64,000 nt of DNA, taken from Lasiosphaeria ovina. Lineage: Eukaryota; Ascomycota; Sordariomycetes; Sordariales; Lasiosphaeriaceae. Position numbers and translations under genes: made by a program. This document shows, piece by piece, positions 1-12,034 of this stretch. Every line of letters starts with the position of its first letter. Position 1 is the first letter of the stretch. The DNA is taken from NCBI GenBank assembly GCA_033439765.1, contig JAULSN010000001.1, forward strand, positions 4,278,001 through 4,342,000, written 5' to 3'. Under the pieces are notes generated by a model that was given only the letters and a program-made list of their open reading frames with translations, did no database searches and was not told where the DNA came from.

Positions 1-3000
1 TCCGTTCCCTTCACTGAAAGACCCCGCATGGCGGCCATGCTGCTGTTGCTGCAAGAGACTCTGACGCACCGCTTCTTCCACCAGGGCCTGATATTCCTCG
101 TCCGAAATGTCATCGACTGTCAGTTCTTGATCATATGCTGGCAGAGCCCCCTTCTCAGAAGGGAATATCCCCTCGCCTGGAGTGCTGGTTTGCTCTGCCA
201 TGTGACGCATTTCATTGACACTGGCGCGGATGGCAGCCTCAATCTGCGCATCCTCGTCCTGGTCGCCGCGGGACGTCTGCTGCACCGAGGCACGGATGGC
301 GCGCTCAAACTCTTCGTCTTCTTCAGGAGTGTGGCTGGAATTTCCAGTAGCGTTGGCTGCCGCGGCCGTTGTGGGACTAAACGGCTGGTCCGTTGCTGAC
401 GCTTTTGTCCCGGCCTGAAACCTCTTGAAAGAGTCTTTACGGGCTTGTAGCTTCTTCCAACCATCAAATGACGAAAGACGGGGAGGGTTTATAGTGCTGC
501 TTGCGCCACCTTGCTGCCGCTGCTTGGCGGCTGCGTTTTCATTTTGCTTGAGCTGCTCAAGGCCCTGGAGATCGTCCTTGTGTGTCTGCCACCGCAGGAT
601 TATGTCTCTCTGTTCCTCGGCAGTCGAGACCGCGAGGTCGTCCTTCCCCTGCAGTACGCGTGAGGTGATAATGTAGTTGACATTACTCTTGATGAACATG
701 CTGCGGACCTCGGCGTGGACGCCCTGCATGGTATAGGCGGGGATTGACCAGACGGCAGCCGCCGGCTTGAATACCAACCCACCGATACCCTTTCCAAAGC
801 CCTTGAGGAAGCCCCTGGCGCCGTCCTTCTCGGCACCCTTGAGAGGCTGGGTCACAAGTCCGGATACGCCATCGAAGAAGCCGAGCCCGAATTCTTTACC
901 AGCCACCTTGAGCCCGCTCGCAAAGTCTGTGACTTTTTCTGTTGGGCGTATCGTCTCATCTCCGTATAACCGGGGTGCGTTGCGAAAGCCACGAGCCAGG
1001 CCCATGCATACATTCATTGGCATTTTCATGCTCGTGTCAACGATGCGGCCAACGCCTTTTCCTGCATCAATGGCGGAATCCATATTGAAAGGTTTTGCAG
1101 GTGAGCCTGGGGTAGATTGTGGCCCGGCGCGATTATTTTGATTTCCAGACGAACGTTGAGTCGCGTTTCCGGGGGGGTTGTTAGATGATGTCGAGGTCTG
1201 ACTAGCGGCCGTCGATGAATGAGCCAGATCTTCCGAGGAAAGTGAGGATTGCCCTTTCTCTGTTCCAGGGGTTGTCACCGACAGCTCATCTCCGGTTAGC
1301 ACCGCTCCCTCCCCCGCTTCATCAAGAGATGTCGCGGCTTCCGGAGCACCTGTCTTGCCCTTGTCCTTTTTCCCGCCAGAGCCTTTGAATATCTCGCGGG
1401 GGAAATCCGTCACAGCCATGGTTAACGAACCGAGGTCACCCACTAGAGCCGATGTGACAGCCGAGATGGGATCCCAAGGCTGGTCTTCCGTGTTGTGTTC
1501 CTTGGAGCGGTACCTAATATTTTCCGTTAGCATCGAGTCTCGAATTCCACTAACAGGAGCTGGAAGTTGACTCACAGCTTCAGGTCTGAGTATTTCAGAT
1601 ATCCCTCCTTTACCAGCACCTCGCCAGCTAACGTGCTTAGTTTGAGCTGCGTTCTCCTTACCCGCCAAGCGGCAACGCGGCTGGGAGCCAGCGAACACCT
1701 CAAGTTATCTGTATCCAAAAACTCGTGGAAGCTCTTGCCACCTACGTCGGCGCCCTTTTCCTCGCAGATTTTGGCGCCCAGCTCGCGAGCTCGCGCTTGT
1801 GTCTCCGGTTTCAACGCCTCCGTTATGGCAGCGGCCAGGTTCTCAGCCGTCAGTTTCTTGTACGGAATAGGGTCCGGACCAGCACCGGCCTTTGCTATCA
1901 TGGAGCCCCAAAACGGCTGGTCTCCAAAGAAGGGCACCACAACCGTGGGCTTTCCCATCTTAATTCCTGCAGCGCTTGTTCCAGCACCACCGTGGTGAAC
2001 AACAGCCGAGACATGCTGAAAGAGCCAATCGTGCGGGCAGTTACCAAGCATGAACACGCCTTCGGGCACGCCAACTGCATCGGTACCTAGCCCGCCCCAG
2101 CCCTTAGACACCAACGCTCTTACGCCCGTCTTGGCAACGGCGCCAAATATGGTCCGGGTGAGAGCGTTGGGGTCGTCTACGACGATTGACCCAAAACCGA
2201 TGTAGACAGGAGGCGACCCTGCCGCGAGAAACGCGGCGAGATCTGGCTCTGGTGTGTATGAGGATGCTAGGTTGAGAAAGTAAAAGCCTGAAATGGTAAT
2301 CTCTGAGGCCCAGTCCGCCGGCTTCGGTATCAGGGCAGGAGACCAGCAGTACGTCGCTGGCACCCGCAACCGATTCAGCAGTCCCGGTGCCCAGATCATC
2401 GACAGGGGGTCGAGGTCGAGAACGCGAGATCTGAAGCGGTTTATTACGTCGCCGAGGCCTTGCCAAGTCATCATATCTACGAGCGTGTAAGAGAGGTAGT
2501 TGGCCAAAATAGTGTCGGTATTCGTAGATTCGATGTTGGCGAGGGGGTGTGGAAACGATCTTGTAGGTGACCAAGGCATCCTGTAAAATCGTGTCAGCCC
2601 AGTCAACAACGAATGGTTTTTCATTCTGGAAAAGCGAGCAATTTGGACCCTGGGGTGAGAGAAAAGAACGACATACGTAAACGTCATATGCAAAGGAATA
2701 CCCAGCTTCTCAGCGACGTGAATGTGGGCGAAGCTCGGAGGGTTAGCTATGATAGCGTCTGCCACAAAGGGCTTATCGCGCGGGTTTCCGGGCAGGACGT
2801 AGCGGTCGTCAACGGGCTCGTTCGAGCGATGCTGTGGCGGCGGGGGGCCCAAGCCGTTGCCGGCTTCGATACAGGAGCGCCAGCAGCCCATGAGGATCTG
2901 CTCGATGCCTTCGCGGCGCTTCTTGATCTCGCCGCCCTTGAGGGCGTCGATTCCCGGCATCAGGCCGGGGTTCTTGACCATAAAGGCCATGAGCTCGGCT

Positions 3001-3646
3001 GGGTCTCCGCCGATGCTGAAGAACTCAAGCCCGTTCTCCTCGACAAACTTCTGGAAGGTCGGGTGCGTAGCCAGGCGGACGCGGTGGCCATATGTGTCGC
3101 GCAGGACCTGGCCCAGTGCCACGAACGGCTGTACGTCGCCGCGGGAGCCAACGATCTGGATGACCACATTAAGGGGAGGCGGGGGCACCTGGCCTGGCTC
3201 CCCGCCGAGACTGGCGGGTATATACGGAGGCGGTAGAGGCCCCGACGGGAGCGACGGTGCCGTCTGCGAGTCCAGCAGCTGTTTCCGCAGGGCGGGCGCA
3301 AGCAGCTCCGACAGGCGGCGGTTCTTTTGGTTGATGTTGATATTAACACGGCCATCGTCTTTGGAGAAGATTGCACGTTTCACCGATCAGCAAACATCCA
3401 TGAGCAGAACGGGCAGTCCTGCCAGGTCAGACCAGGCCAGGCCGCCTCTACCCCAGACAAACAAGAAGGGATTCATTTTAGCCCACCCGTAACAGCAGCG
3501 CCGGCCTCAAAGCCAGCCTGAGAGAGCTGGATCTGGTCGAAATGGTCGCCGTACGGCGGGGGCGGCTCGTCTTGATCGGCCATGGGCGTTGGTGTTGTTG
3601 TTTGAGAGGAAACTCCCTTCCCCATATATGTTCCTGGGCTAGCCAT
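1..3646 (-). CDS. Sterol-type UDP-glycosyltransferase with VPS13/ATG2-like and UIM motifs (3' end beyond window)
   Basis: Exons on the minus strand are 3646-3487, 3358-2677, 2580-1576 and 1513-1 (continuing off the left edge), giving 1120 residues without a stop. The start has a strong context (CCGCC before ATGGC). Residues ~118-260 hold the N-terminal glycosyltransferase-28 half (IVGSRGDVQPFVALG). Residues ~405-530 hold the UDP-sugar half, with GFGSI at ~408 and HHGGAGTSAAG at ~476 followed by PFFGDQPFWG, the signature of sterol glucosyltransferases (ATG26 type). No PH or GRAM domain precedes it, so it is not canonical ATG26. Residues ~811-888 (DGVSGLVTQPLKGA.., GFLKGFGKGIGGL) resemble the C-terminal motif shared by VPS13 and ATG2. 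Three UIM-like motifs follow at ~1012, ~1033 and ~1087 (each acidic, then AI/AV, then S). Glucosylation of sterol or another lipid is a family inference; the acceptor is unknown. Confidence 0.85.
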
Positions 3647-4653
3647 GGCGGTATGCAGCCTCAAGTTTGTGAATGTACAGGGCGAAAGCAGATGCGGTAG
3701 CTGCAAAAGCAGCAAGCCGTGTCTTGTGAGGGAGCCCTCGAAGCGTTGTGAAGCAGGTACTGTACTGTACCAGGTTTGCAAGGAAGGTCAGGCTTGGCTA
3801 GGAAGGAGCTGCAGCTTTCTTTCAACTTAAACTTTCCCCTCTTTCTACACGCGCTCTCAATTGCTAGAGAGGATGGGAAGATATTTGAAGGCAGTATGTA
3901 GGAAGGTGCGTGGTGGGGAGCACCGTAGTTGCAGGCAGGCGCAATCAACGAACGACAGGAGTGACGTCGAAACCGAATGGAGGGGCCAACTGAAGCTTCA
4001 CTCCGTTACACAACAAATGCCTCGAATTCTTGAAACAATTCAACAAATATTCGGATCGAATTTGGGTGCGAGAAAACAATAGGAGGAAAGATGCGAACTA
4101 TTTACAGGACATCAAATCATAGGTTGGCTCTCTACATATCATGACAGTCGAGTCGAGGCGATGATGGATACTGGGATGCTGTTAATGATGCAAATCTAGA
4201 TGTGGCTTGCGGGGAGCGGGAGAAGGGAGCCCTCCTGTTTGTCCCTCTCCCCCACCAAAGTTTCTCTTGGCGACCCCACGAGCGATGACGTAGCATGGAG
4301 GCGCGGTCCTCTCCCCAGATCAATGCCAACATTATTTTCATGCAGGCTCATCAGCTACCCCATTCACACGCAAGCAGCCCGAGTTTGTTCGCTTCGGGTC
4401 GTGCCGAATAGCGTTAGAGGTCTGGTACATAAAATCCGTGAGAAGCTCGAGGCTAATTGGCACCCAAAGGCAACATCCGTTACCGATCGTATTACAGCAT
4501 AACAACCTACCAAAAGTTCCCTTAACCCTCTCCCATTACCAACTCCAAAGCAAAAAGGTGTAACAACAATGAATGAAATGCACGGTATTTCAGGGAAGAA
4601 AGCGTTGCGCTCATCACACGTCGCGTCTTTTCAGTTACCCAACCACCCACTCA
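3647..4653. other. Intergenic: upstream of glycosyltransferase, downstream of phosphate carrier
   Basis: About 1 kb lies between the start of the glycosyltransferase gene and the stop of the phosphate carrier gene. It must hold the promoter of the former and the 3' UTR of the latter. I see no further gene, RNA or repeat in it. Confidence 0.6.
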
Positions 4654-5937
4654 TCACTTCTTCTCGACCGGTCCACTGCCGCCCGTCGTGGGCAAGCCCA
4701 AGAAGATCTTGAAGTAGTCCTGCGGCGGTTTGTCAGTCACCCTTCAGCCAACAACACCAGCATGCCAAGCAATCGGAAAATAAAACTCACATAAATCATC
4801 CACTGCATGCCCGTCAAGGAACCAATCATGACGATACGGACCGGCAGCCCGTTCCAGAGGCCCCGGAAGCCGATCTCGCCGTATATCCTCGAGAGGACGG
4901 CGCCAAAGGCCTCGCCGGCCTTGCGGTTCGCGTTGAGCTTGCTGACCATGACGTCGGCGGGGTGCGACACGATGGCGCAGAGGATGCCGGCCATGTAGCC
5001 GCCGGCGAACGAGACGCCCGTCTGCGCCGCCTTGCTGTAGTCGTTCTTGCTTCCCGGGAGCCGCGCGTAGATCATCTCGACGATGGTCTCAAACGACGCA
5101 AACTTCATCATGGTGTACGGGATCTGCCGCGCCCACAGCGGGTAGAGGCCCTTGTACAGGCCGCCCAGCCCTTCCTTGGCCGTGATCTGGCTGATGCCGT
5201 CCATGGTGCCCTTGTACGGCGACGGGATCGCGCCCTGCATGCGCACCTTGACCGCCTCGAACGGGCAGAGCGCGAGATCGGCGAGGAACTCGGCCGACGC
5301 CGACGCCCCGAGGTACAGCGCCGTCCGGTGCTTGTGCGCCGCCTCGGGCCCAGCCAGGTCCGCGTACGTCTTCTTGAAGTATTCATACCATCCGTACTTG
5401 AATGCGCCCTGGAATGAATAGCCAACAAAGGTCGGTCCCCAGCCAGTGAAGATGCCCCGGACACCCTCGGTCCGGTAGATGTGGCCCCAGGCCTGGAAGT
5501 TGCCCGAGTAGAGCTTCGAATCGATCTGGCGCCGGGTCTTGACGAGATCCAGCGGTGTCATTGACGTGTGTGTTGGGCCCTGGGGCCAGTCAGTTTTTGC
5601 TTCACGGGCTGCTCACTCAGGACAAGATACTTACACAGGCCAACAGGCCGCCCAGTGTGCAGGCAGCATAGTACTTTCCCGAATAGAGCTCGATATTGCC
5701 AGTCTTGGACTGCGCTTTTTGGCTGGCCAGCTCGAACTCCTTGGCGGCTTCGGCACTGAGCTTCTTGGCCTTGCCCTTGGTGTCGTCGACCACCGAGTAG
5801 GCGAGGTAGAGGTCCGGACGAGCTTGGCGCGGCGTTGGCCCATTGGCCTTAGGATTGCTGCTTTGCGGCCGGCCAAGCGAGTACGGACTAACAAAGCCCT
5901 GCTGCATGGCGCATATTGTTGGGTAGAGGGCCGACAT
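4654..5937 (-). CDS. Mitochondrial phosphate carrier protein
   Basis: Exons are 5937-5635, 5579-4791 and 4719-4654, encoding 385 residues. It would import phosphate with a proton across the mitochondrial inner membrane for ATP synthesis. Three mitochondrial-carrier repeats are visible with their signatures: TPLDLVKTRRQ, CPFEAVKVRMQ and HPADVMVSKLN. The ACGPTHTSMTPLD segment across the first splice fits the phosphate-carrier subfamily rather than nucleotide carriers. The roughly 100-residue N-terminal extension before the first repeat is Ala/Lys/Gln-rich and probably includes the targeting region. The last exon supplies the C-terminus ending in VEKK. Introns are 55 and 71 nt. The upstream region to 7105 is shared with the divergent CBS gene. 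Whether it corresponds to yeast MIR1 or PIC2 cannot be settled from sequence reading alone. Confidence 0.93.
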
Positions 5938-7105
5938 GGTCGACGTGAGTGTCTGGAAATGCGGCTCAGCAAAGGAATCTACATAGAAGCTATGTGAGTG
6001 AGAGCTCGCATTTGACAATCTCTTATATCCCAGCTTGCCGGAAGGGTCGGACAGCAGTAGCGGGGACCGTCCGAAGAAAAGAAAAAAAATCACAGAAGAA
6101 GAAAAAAGCCGTCGAATGACGTCGTTTGAAGGAGTCGAGGCTTAGTCTGAAGCCATAGCTTCATCGCGGCCCGCCCGCAAATCGCGAACTAAGATAGGTG
6201 AGATGTGCATCTGTACCCATTACAGCACGCAAGCTTACCTTTTTTTGGATTATGTCTCTTTTCTAGCAGGTTATCACTTGTCCAGTGTCAATTGACGATG
6301 AGAGGGTGTTTGTTTTCTTGTTGACACAACGGCAGAGGAGTGAATACGAAAAAGGCCAGGAAACGGAGATGGTAATTAGGTGGGATATAGAATGAGGGAA
6401 GGGATCCCGAGCCTAGATAACTGCTGCCAAGGGAAACCCGAAAGGCCGAACAACCACTCGTAGTGCCTTAGTAAGGGCAAGGTCGCACGTCTAGCAACAA
6501 CTGCATGCGCATATGTAACGCAGGTGGTGCGCTAGGTTTGGCCAGTCAGAGGATTTGGACGGGTCTGTACGTAGTAGGTTTGCATGGAACTTGGAACCGA
6601 CAACCCCGGGAGACGGGAAGGACCGGTGACGTCGGTTGGGGGGTCTCGACAAAGGCGTCTCTACCTTACCTATCCGTAAAGATTGGCCTTTTCGCTCGCG
6701 TGCTCACAGGCAGCTTGTAGCTTTTTTGACAGCACAGAGTAGTAGCGCCTCGTAGACTTGCCCAGAGCTCTTTTGCTATTCAAGATCTTCCCAATTGATT
6801 CTGCGGCAGAAGGTATTCTCTAGTTCTTGAACCGAGTTGTCCTGCGGCGATAGCAGATTGCATGCAAGTGTCTCAGTGGAGACAACTCTACCCGCCGGCC
6901 CTGTTACCTTACCCCCATCCCCCTCAGTACTTACATCCGACTACCTCCACCTAACGACATGTCACCATGTGATTGGCCGCAGCCGGGTGAGCTCAGCAAA
7001 TTCTGGAAAATGGAGTAATTGAGGTCCAGCCAACACAGACCTCAACTGCTTCCGGCAACCGATCAAACTATCACCGACGGAATCACCAAGAGCCCACGTC
7101 CAAAG
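5938..7105. promoter_or_regulatory. Divergent intergenic region, phosphate carrier / CBS protein
   Basis: This 1.17-kb gap separates two divergent start codons, so it must contain both promoters. I see A-rich and CT-rich tracts near 6080 and 6240 but no coding region. A CTACCTTACCT-type motif recurs at about 6661. Confidence 0.5.
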
Positions 7106-7757
7106 ATGGCAGACATAATAGCGCAGCCACCAGCACAGCTCCAGAACGGCGTACCACTGTCAGGGCAGCCATTCGTATCGAAATGGGCGTCGAGATATCG
7201 CGGGGTATGTTAAAAACCGCCGATCACCGGAAATAATGACTATCATTATCAGTCCCTCCAGCCAGCCTCGCACCACCACTAACCATTCCGTTTTGACCAA
7301 CCTAACTAACCACGTTTTGTCTCGCAACCAGGCCACGGTAGAAGACCTCGACCCTCCGCCGGCGCTCTCGCTGACGCCGTCGGACTCTGTGTCGGTGGCG
7401 CTCATGTCGGCGTTTGAGCGCGACTACACGCACCTGACCGTCGTCGACGGCGCGACGCGGGCGCTGCTGGGGTACATTGCGATCCCGCAGCTGCAGGCGC
7501 AGCTCGAGGCGGGGCGGGTGCGGCCCGACGACGAGGTCGGGACGGCCATGCTGCGGTTCCGCCGCACGCGCGCAAACAAGTACCGCGTCATCACCATGGA
7601 CACGCCGCTCGAGGAGCTCGAGGCCTTCTTCGCCGGCACCGCCACCGACGGCCAGCGGCAGGACTTTGCCGTCATCACCGACGACCGCCGCCGCTTCGTC
7701 CTCGGCGTCGCCACCGCCGCCGACCTCGAGGAGTTTGTCAAGCGCCGCCCTGCTTAG
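7106..7757 (+). CDS. Small CBS-domain pair protein
   Basis: Exons are 7106-7204 and 7332-7757, encoding 174 residues. The donor GTATGT and the acceptor after CAACCAG join in phase 0. After a ~35-residue N-terminus the protein is a single CBS pair (Bateman module). CBS1 covers about residues 38-85 (SDSVSVALMSAFERDYTHL.. then GYIAIPQL). CBS2 covers about 90-170 (YRVITMDTPLEELEAFF.. then FVLGVATAADLEEFV). CBS pairs usually bind adenine nucleotides and regulate a partner; with no catalytic domain attached, the ligand and partner here are unknown. This short stand-alone form is widespread in ascomycetes, to my knowledge. A start inside the intron at 7236 would lose the conserved N-terminus, so I prefer the spliced model. 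Confidence 0.85.
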
Positions 7758-8387
7758 GACCCGTGCCTATCTGGCTCCCTCTGCCCCGTATGGAAATTCC
7801 AGACTCTCTATATTCTTGGTTGGTTGTGATGGACGCTAGGGGCGGGGTGGGTGAAGGGGCATGCTATTTTTGCGTATTATTCTTTATTATTTTGCGATCT
7901 ATGGTTTGTGGTGAGGGCTTTTCCAAATTTCACGGCTCCGGCGTATATCCTCATAACTCGGCGTTCAATGTCTACTTTTGGGGGTCTTCCTCCCATGTTT
8001 CTATTCTTTACTCCCCTCGACAGGCGGGTTGCGGTTTATCAAATTGGTTCAAGAGGGGGGCATTCAACATGGCAAAAGGAGAGATACCATTACACGGGAC
8101 ACTTGTGGGTCGGAATATTCAAGATGGTGGTGTCTCAAGACCTAGAGGGGTGTTCAAGAGAGTCGCGAACGACACAGGTATGCCTGGATAGGTACCTAAC
8201 AAAATAACAATAATTCGCGCAAGAAAATGCTGATCTGGATATATCCATGCAAATGTAACACACCGTGGCAGACATCCGAGTTACGACTAATACATTCTTT
8301 CTCGTGTATGAGCTTGAAACGCCCAAAAATGGCTCGCTCACAGCCCCAATCCCAATTCCTCGCCAACCCTCACCCATTATGCGGGAT
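7758..8387. other. Convergent 3' intergenic region
   Basis: This 630-bp stretch lies between two convergent stop codons and should hold both 3' UTRs and polyadenylation sites. I see no gene or repeat. Confidence 0.55.
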
Positions 8388-9198
8388 CTACTCAAGGTAG
8401 TCGTAGACGAGCTTGAGCTCGGCGCGCTCGGTACCCTTGGCAACAACAATATTGCGGGCGTATTTCCGGACGCCCTCGACGAGCTTGAAGCCCCAAATCT
8501 GGGTGGCGGTCCAGCCGTTGTCGACGCTCTCGACGTGGCTGAGCACGTGCGACTCGCCGCCGGGCCCGGTCTTCTCCTCGTCGCCCTCGAGCCAGTCCTC
8601 GGCGAGGAAGGCGTCGTCGATGTCGGCCGCGGCGATCCACTTGGAATGCCCGCGCACGGTGCCGAACAGCCAGTCCGTGTGCTCGCGGAACGTGAAGTCG
8701 AGGCACCGCTTCTCCATCGACCCCTTGAGCCCCGCCGTGCCCGTCTGCTCGATCTCGATGTGCGTCACCGCGGCCTCGGTCGGCTCCGCCGGCGGCGACG
8801 GAGGGCCTGTGTACTGGTTCACTGCCAGCGTGATGGTCGACACCGCCACTATCTTGCGCGTCACCCACCCGATGTTTTGTAGAATGAGACCCGGCTCGAC
8901 AGAGGTAGACTCGAACTTGTTCTGTTTTGGGTTTAATGCTTGTCAGTTTTGAGTTTTTCACTCTTTTTGGGGGTTGAGTTGTTGTCTCTCTTAGAGTTGT
9001 GTCTGTGTCCGTGAATAGAAAAAAAAAGGACAAGAGCCACAATTCCGAGTCGCTTTCAACACAAGTATACACACAAAACACCAACGTAATGTCCCGGCCC
9101 AGCCTCCGCCAGTAAAAAAAAACAACCAAAAAAAAAGAGCTCACCATGACCCATTTGCCGTTGAAGTCGCCAATCGTCTTGGACAGTGGGGCAGCCAT
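8388..9198 (-). CDS. Conserved fungal calycin/lipocalin-like protein of unknown function
   Basis: Exons are 9198-9145 and 8921-8388, encoding 195 residues. The donor GTGAGC and the acceptor after AAAACAG join in phase 0. The N-terminus reads SKTIGDFNGKWVMNK, then ILQNIGWVTRK and a series of alternating beta-strand-like segments ending in a WGF...VYDYLE tail. This pattern (a GKWVMN start and a beta-barrel-like strand series) matches a conserved ascomycete family that I recall as calycin-like. No signal peptide is apparent, so a cytosolic location is likely. No catalytic motif is visible, and ligand binding is only an inference. An alternative ATG at 9210 would add four residues; I chose 9198 for its CCGCCATGG context. 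The 223-nt intron contains A-rich runs. Confidence 0.78.
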
Positions 9199-10597
9199 GG
9201 CGGGCAACAAGCTAGAGGTGACGTTTTTAGCGGGGTAAATTAAGGTAGCGGCGTGGGTGGCGGGACGAAGGAGCGAGCCGTCGAGCAGTTCAGTTTGGTT
9301 GCTCTGTAAGGTTCAGGTTACAGTTGTATTTGTTTGAAGGAAGGGAAACGAGTATGTACAAAAGTTTATTTTGCGGGTGTTGAAAAGAGAAACCTAATGG
9401 GAAAGGGGGACACAGGTCCTTCTTTATGTGCATATCCCCCCCTCTCCCCTCCCGAAAGACAGATAGGGTGCATCCCACTAAGTGCGATGAGTGTTGCACC
9501 TCAATCCGACGGGCCGTGGCGGCAGGCTGTGGGCGTATGGGCGGGCTGTCACTGTCACAAGAAGGGGTGGCTCGCGGTGCGTACCGAGGCAACTTCTGGC
9601 GGACCCCAATTGCCTTACCTTGCTCTACCTTGGCGAGTAAAAGCAAGCCCGGTAGGTAGTCTTGGTACCGGAGTCTTGGGACTCGTATAGCTCCTCCAGC
9701 TGGGTAACGAGCGAATTCAGGATGGCGCCGAGTCCCACCCGTTTGTATGCACATCTAGTCTCCGAACCGGGGAAAGCTGTCTCTTCGATTTCCCCCGCAC
9801 TCTCTCTTCAAACTTAGCCGCCTATCACTATACCTTTGCGTCCAATACCTGCTTTGAATTTTCCTGCATAATGACTATAACAATAATAGATAATTAACTA
9901 TATCATTCAATATAGCAATCGGTACGAATGCCGGCTCTATCGTGTAGCTAAAGCAAGTAGCCTGTCGGTTGCGTGATGATAGCTCCTTGAGCTGACCTAA
10001 CCTGGTCTGGAATCTAGTTCCGCGAGACAAGACGCGAATGTCGTCAATCCAACCCCACAACCTGGAACTTGTTGACAGATACGGAGAACTCGCTGGATAA
10101 GGGGCCAGGCGATCGATGTGGGGTTCCATTCAACACTGGAAAGGTTCGTGCAAACGGCTGTTGCTCCGAGGCTGAGGCTTCCACGTGTAAGACCCCAGTT
10201 CCAGACTTATACCATGTTGAGCGGGTTCCCCAAACAAAACTCGCCACCTGATCTTTGCAAAGATCCCTTGGCAAACCCTTCAAGATCCGCCTGACAAAGG
10301 GGTTTGTTTCGTTTATTTGTTTCATAAATTCCCGGCTTGATATCCGTACACATATTACCGCCATCTGCGACCGACCTCTATACTATGGAACCCGTGAACG
10401 CTAAAGCAGCATCTCAAAGCGGATATCCTAATTGTACAATACTTTCTCCTGTTTTTTCCTCCTTTCTCTCCCCTGAGGTGCTGAGGGTTCCGGGGTCAGC
10501 CTTCCCTTGACAAGGCTATTTGTCATTGGGTTCCACGAACGTCTCTTTTCTCCGATTTTTGGCCGTATCGGGTCCGCCATGTTCCAGGCCTGACTTT
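9199..10597. other. Intergenic region, partly AT-rich
   Basis: This 1.4-kb gap contains the promoter of the calycin-like gene and the 3' side of the dehydrogenase gene. The part from about 9860 to 9920 is AT-rich. CCTTACCTTG-type motifs occur near 9613. No gene is supported. Confidence 0.5.
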
Positions 10598-12034
10598 TCA
10601 TGGCCACCAGTTCATCTTCCTGTAGCTTTCGATGACATCTTCAACCAGTTCTTTCGAGATCTTGGGCTTCTCGTACTTGAAACCCACCACCTTCTCCAGC
10701 CTTGATCCATCCATGCTGAGATCTGTGTCCTTGAGCAGCTCCTTCTCCATGAACGGCGTCAGGGGCCCTGGTCTTGTGATGCCGGCCTCTGACAAAAGGT
10801 CCGCCCACGGTCCTAGCAATTCGTCGTTGACGTCGTCCACGACGCTCTCCAGGTTCAGCTTCGCGAACACGCTGATCAGCTGACCTTGGAAACTGGTCTC
10901 GATGCCAAACACCTGGCCGATGATGTCGGCCATGGTTCCCTGGGTCGTTACACCCTTGTCAACCACGTTGAACGTCGGTACCTTGCCCATGGCCTTGTCG
11001 TCCCAGTTTGGCTTCCCGGCCGTGTACCAGTCCGTAATGGACCATAGCGCGCGTGTGACATCGTGGATGTGGACCGTGTTCGTACGGAGATCCTTGGTCC
11101 ATAACCACTTCATTTCCGAATCGATCGCCTTGTACACCCTGGCCATGCAGAGCGCAGTGGCAACCCATTGTGATGCATACGGCCCGTAAACGTGTGCCAG
11201 CCGGACGATGACAAGATTCAGCCTAGAACGTGGAAACCCGCATGGGTCAGGATGTTAGATAACCACTTTCTTCGTCTTTCTCTCTCGTTTCTCTCCCCCA
11301 AACTCCTCAAAGCAGACTCTCATTTGGGCTTGGGTCTTGGTTCCACTTACCCCTCGATCTTGGCCAGCTCCTCTTCGGCTTGCAGCTTGAACACGCCAAT
11401 CTTGCTCCAGGGCTTCAGTTTGTCCTGCTCTTTGCTCGGCGACGAGTCCGCCTTGTAGACCATGCCCGTGCTCAGCTCGACAAAGCACTTGACGCCCCGC
11501 TTCGCCGCCTCCTTGCCTATGGACAAGGACAGGCCGAGGGAGCGCAGCCGGTAGACCTCATCTTCTTGCGAGTAGCGCGTCTCGCCGCCGCAATTGAAGA
11601 CGTAGTCCCACTGCTTGCCGTCGGGTCGGTCGAATATCCGTGCAAGGGCCTCTGTGCGCGGGAAGATGCGTTAGCCTATGCGGGGGCATGAGATGACAAG
11701 TCGGCACCGTAACTTCAACCTCTGGCGCGGAAGCCAGTCTGCCTCCCAGTGTCATGGAGCCAGTCAAGGTGGCTGGGAAGGACTCAGATGCCAAGGAAAA
11801 GGGGGGGGGAGGAAGGGAGGGGGCTTGCGTACGTTCTCTGCTAGCATCCGCCTGCACGAACTTGTTTCCCGCACATGCTTCGTCGAACTCGGGCGCCAGC
11901 CATGCAAGCTGCGGCAGGGCCTTGTCAACGATGCGCACGTCGGACGCAAGACCGTTTTGGTGGATGTGAAGCGCCAGGAACCGACCGATGTACCCGAGAC
12001 CGCCGATGATCAACACCGACGGTTTCTCTGCCAT
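10598..12034 (-). CDS. Extended SDR / NAD-dependent epimerase-like protein, atypical active site
   Basis: Exons are 12034-11833, 11651-11351 and 11222-10598, encoding 375 residues; introns are 181 and 128 nt. The N-terminus has a Rossmann NAD-binding motif (GGLGYIG, residues ~11-17) followed by an acidic strand end (VRIVD). The middle contains NCGGETRYSQEDE, ELSTGMVYK and KPWSKIGVFKLQAEEEL. The C-terminal half continues through RLAHVYGPYASQW, like 3-beta-HSD/epimerase relatives. In typical extended SDRs the Lys of the active site is preceded four residues earlier by Tyr; here that position is Ile (IGVFK), so a standard YxxxK is absent. The family is recognised but the substrate is not. It may bind a nucleotide without classical redox activity. 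The last exon encodes a long helical C-terminus ending YRKMNWWP. Confidence 0.85.
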
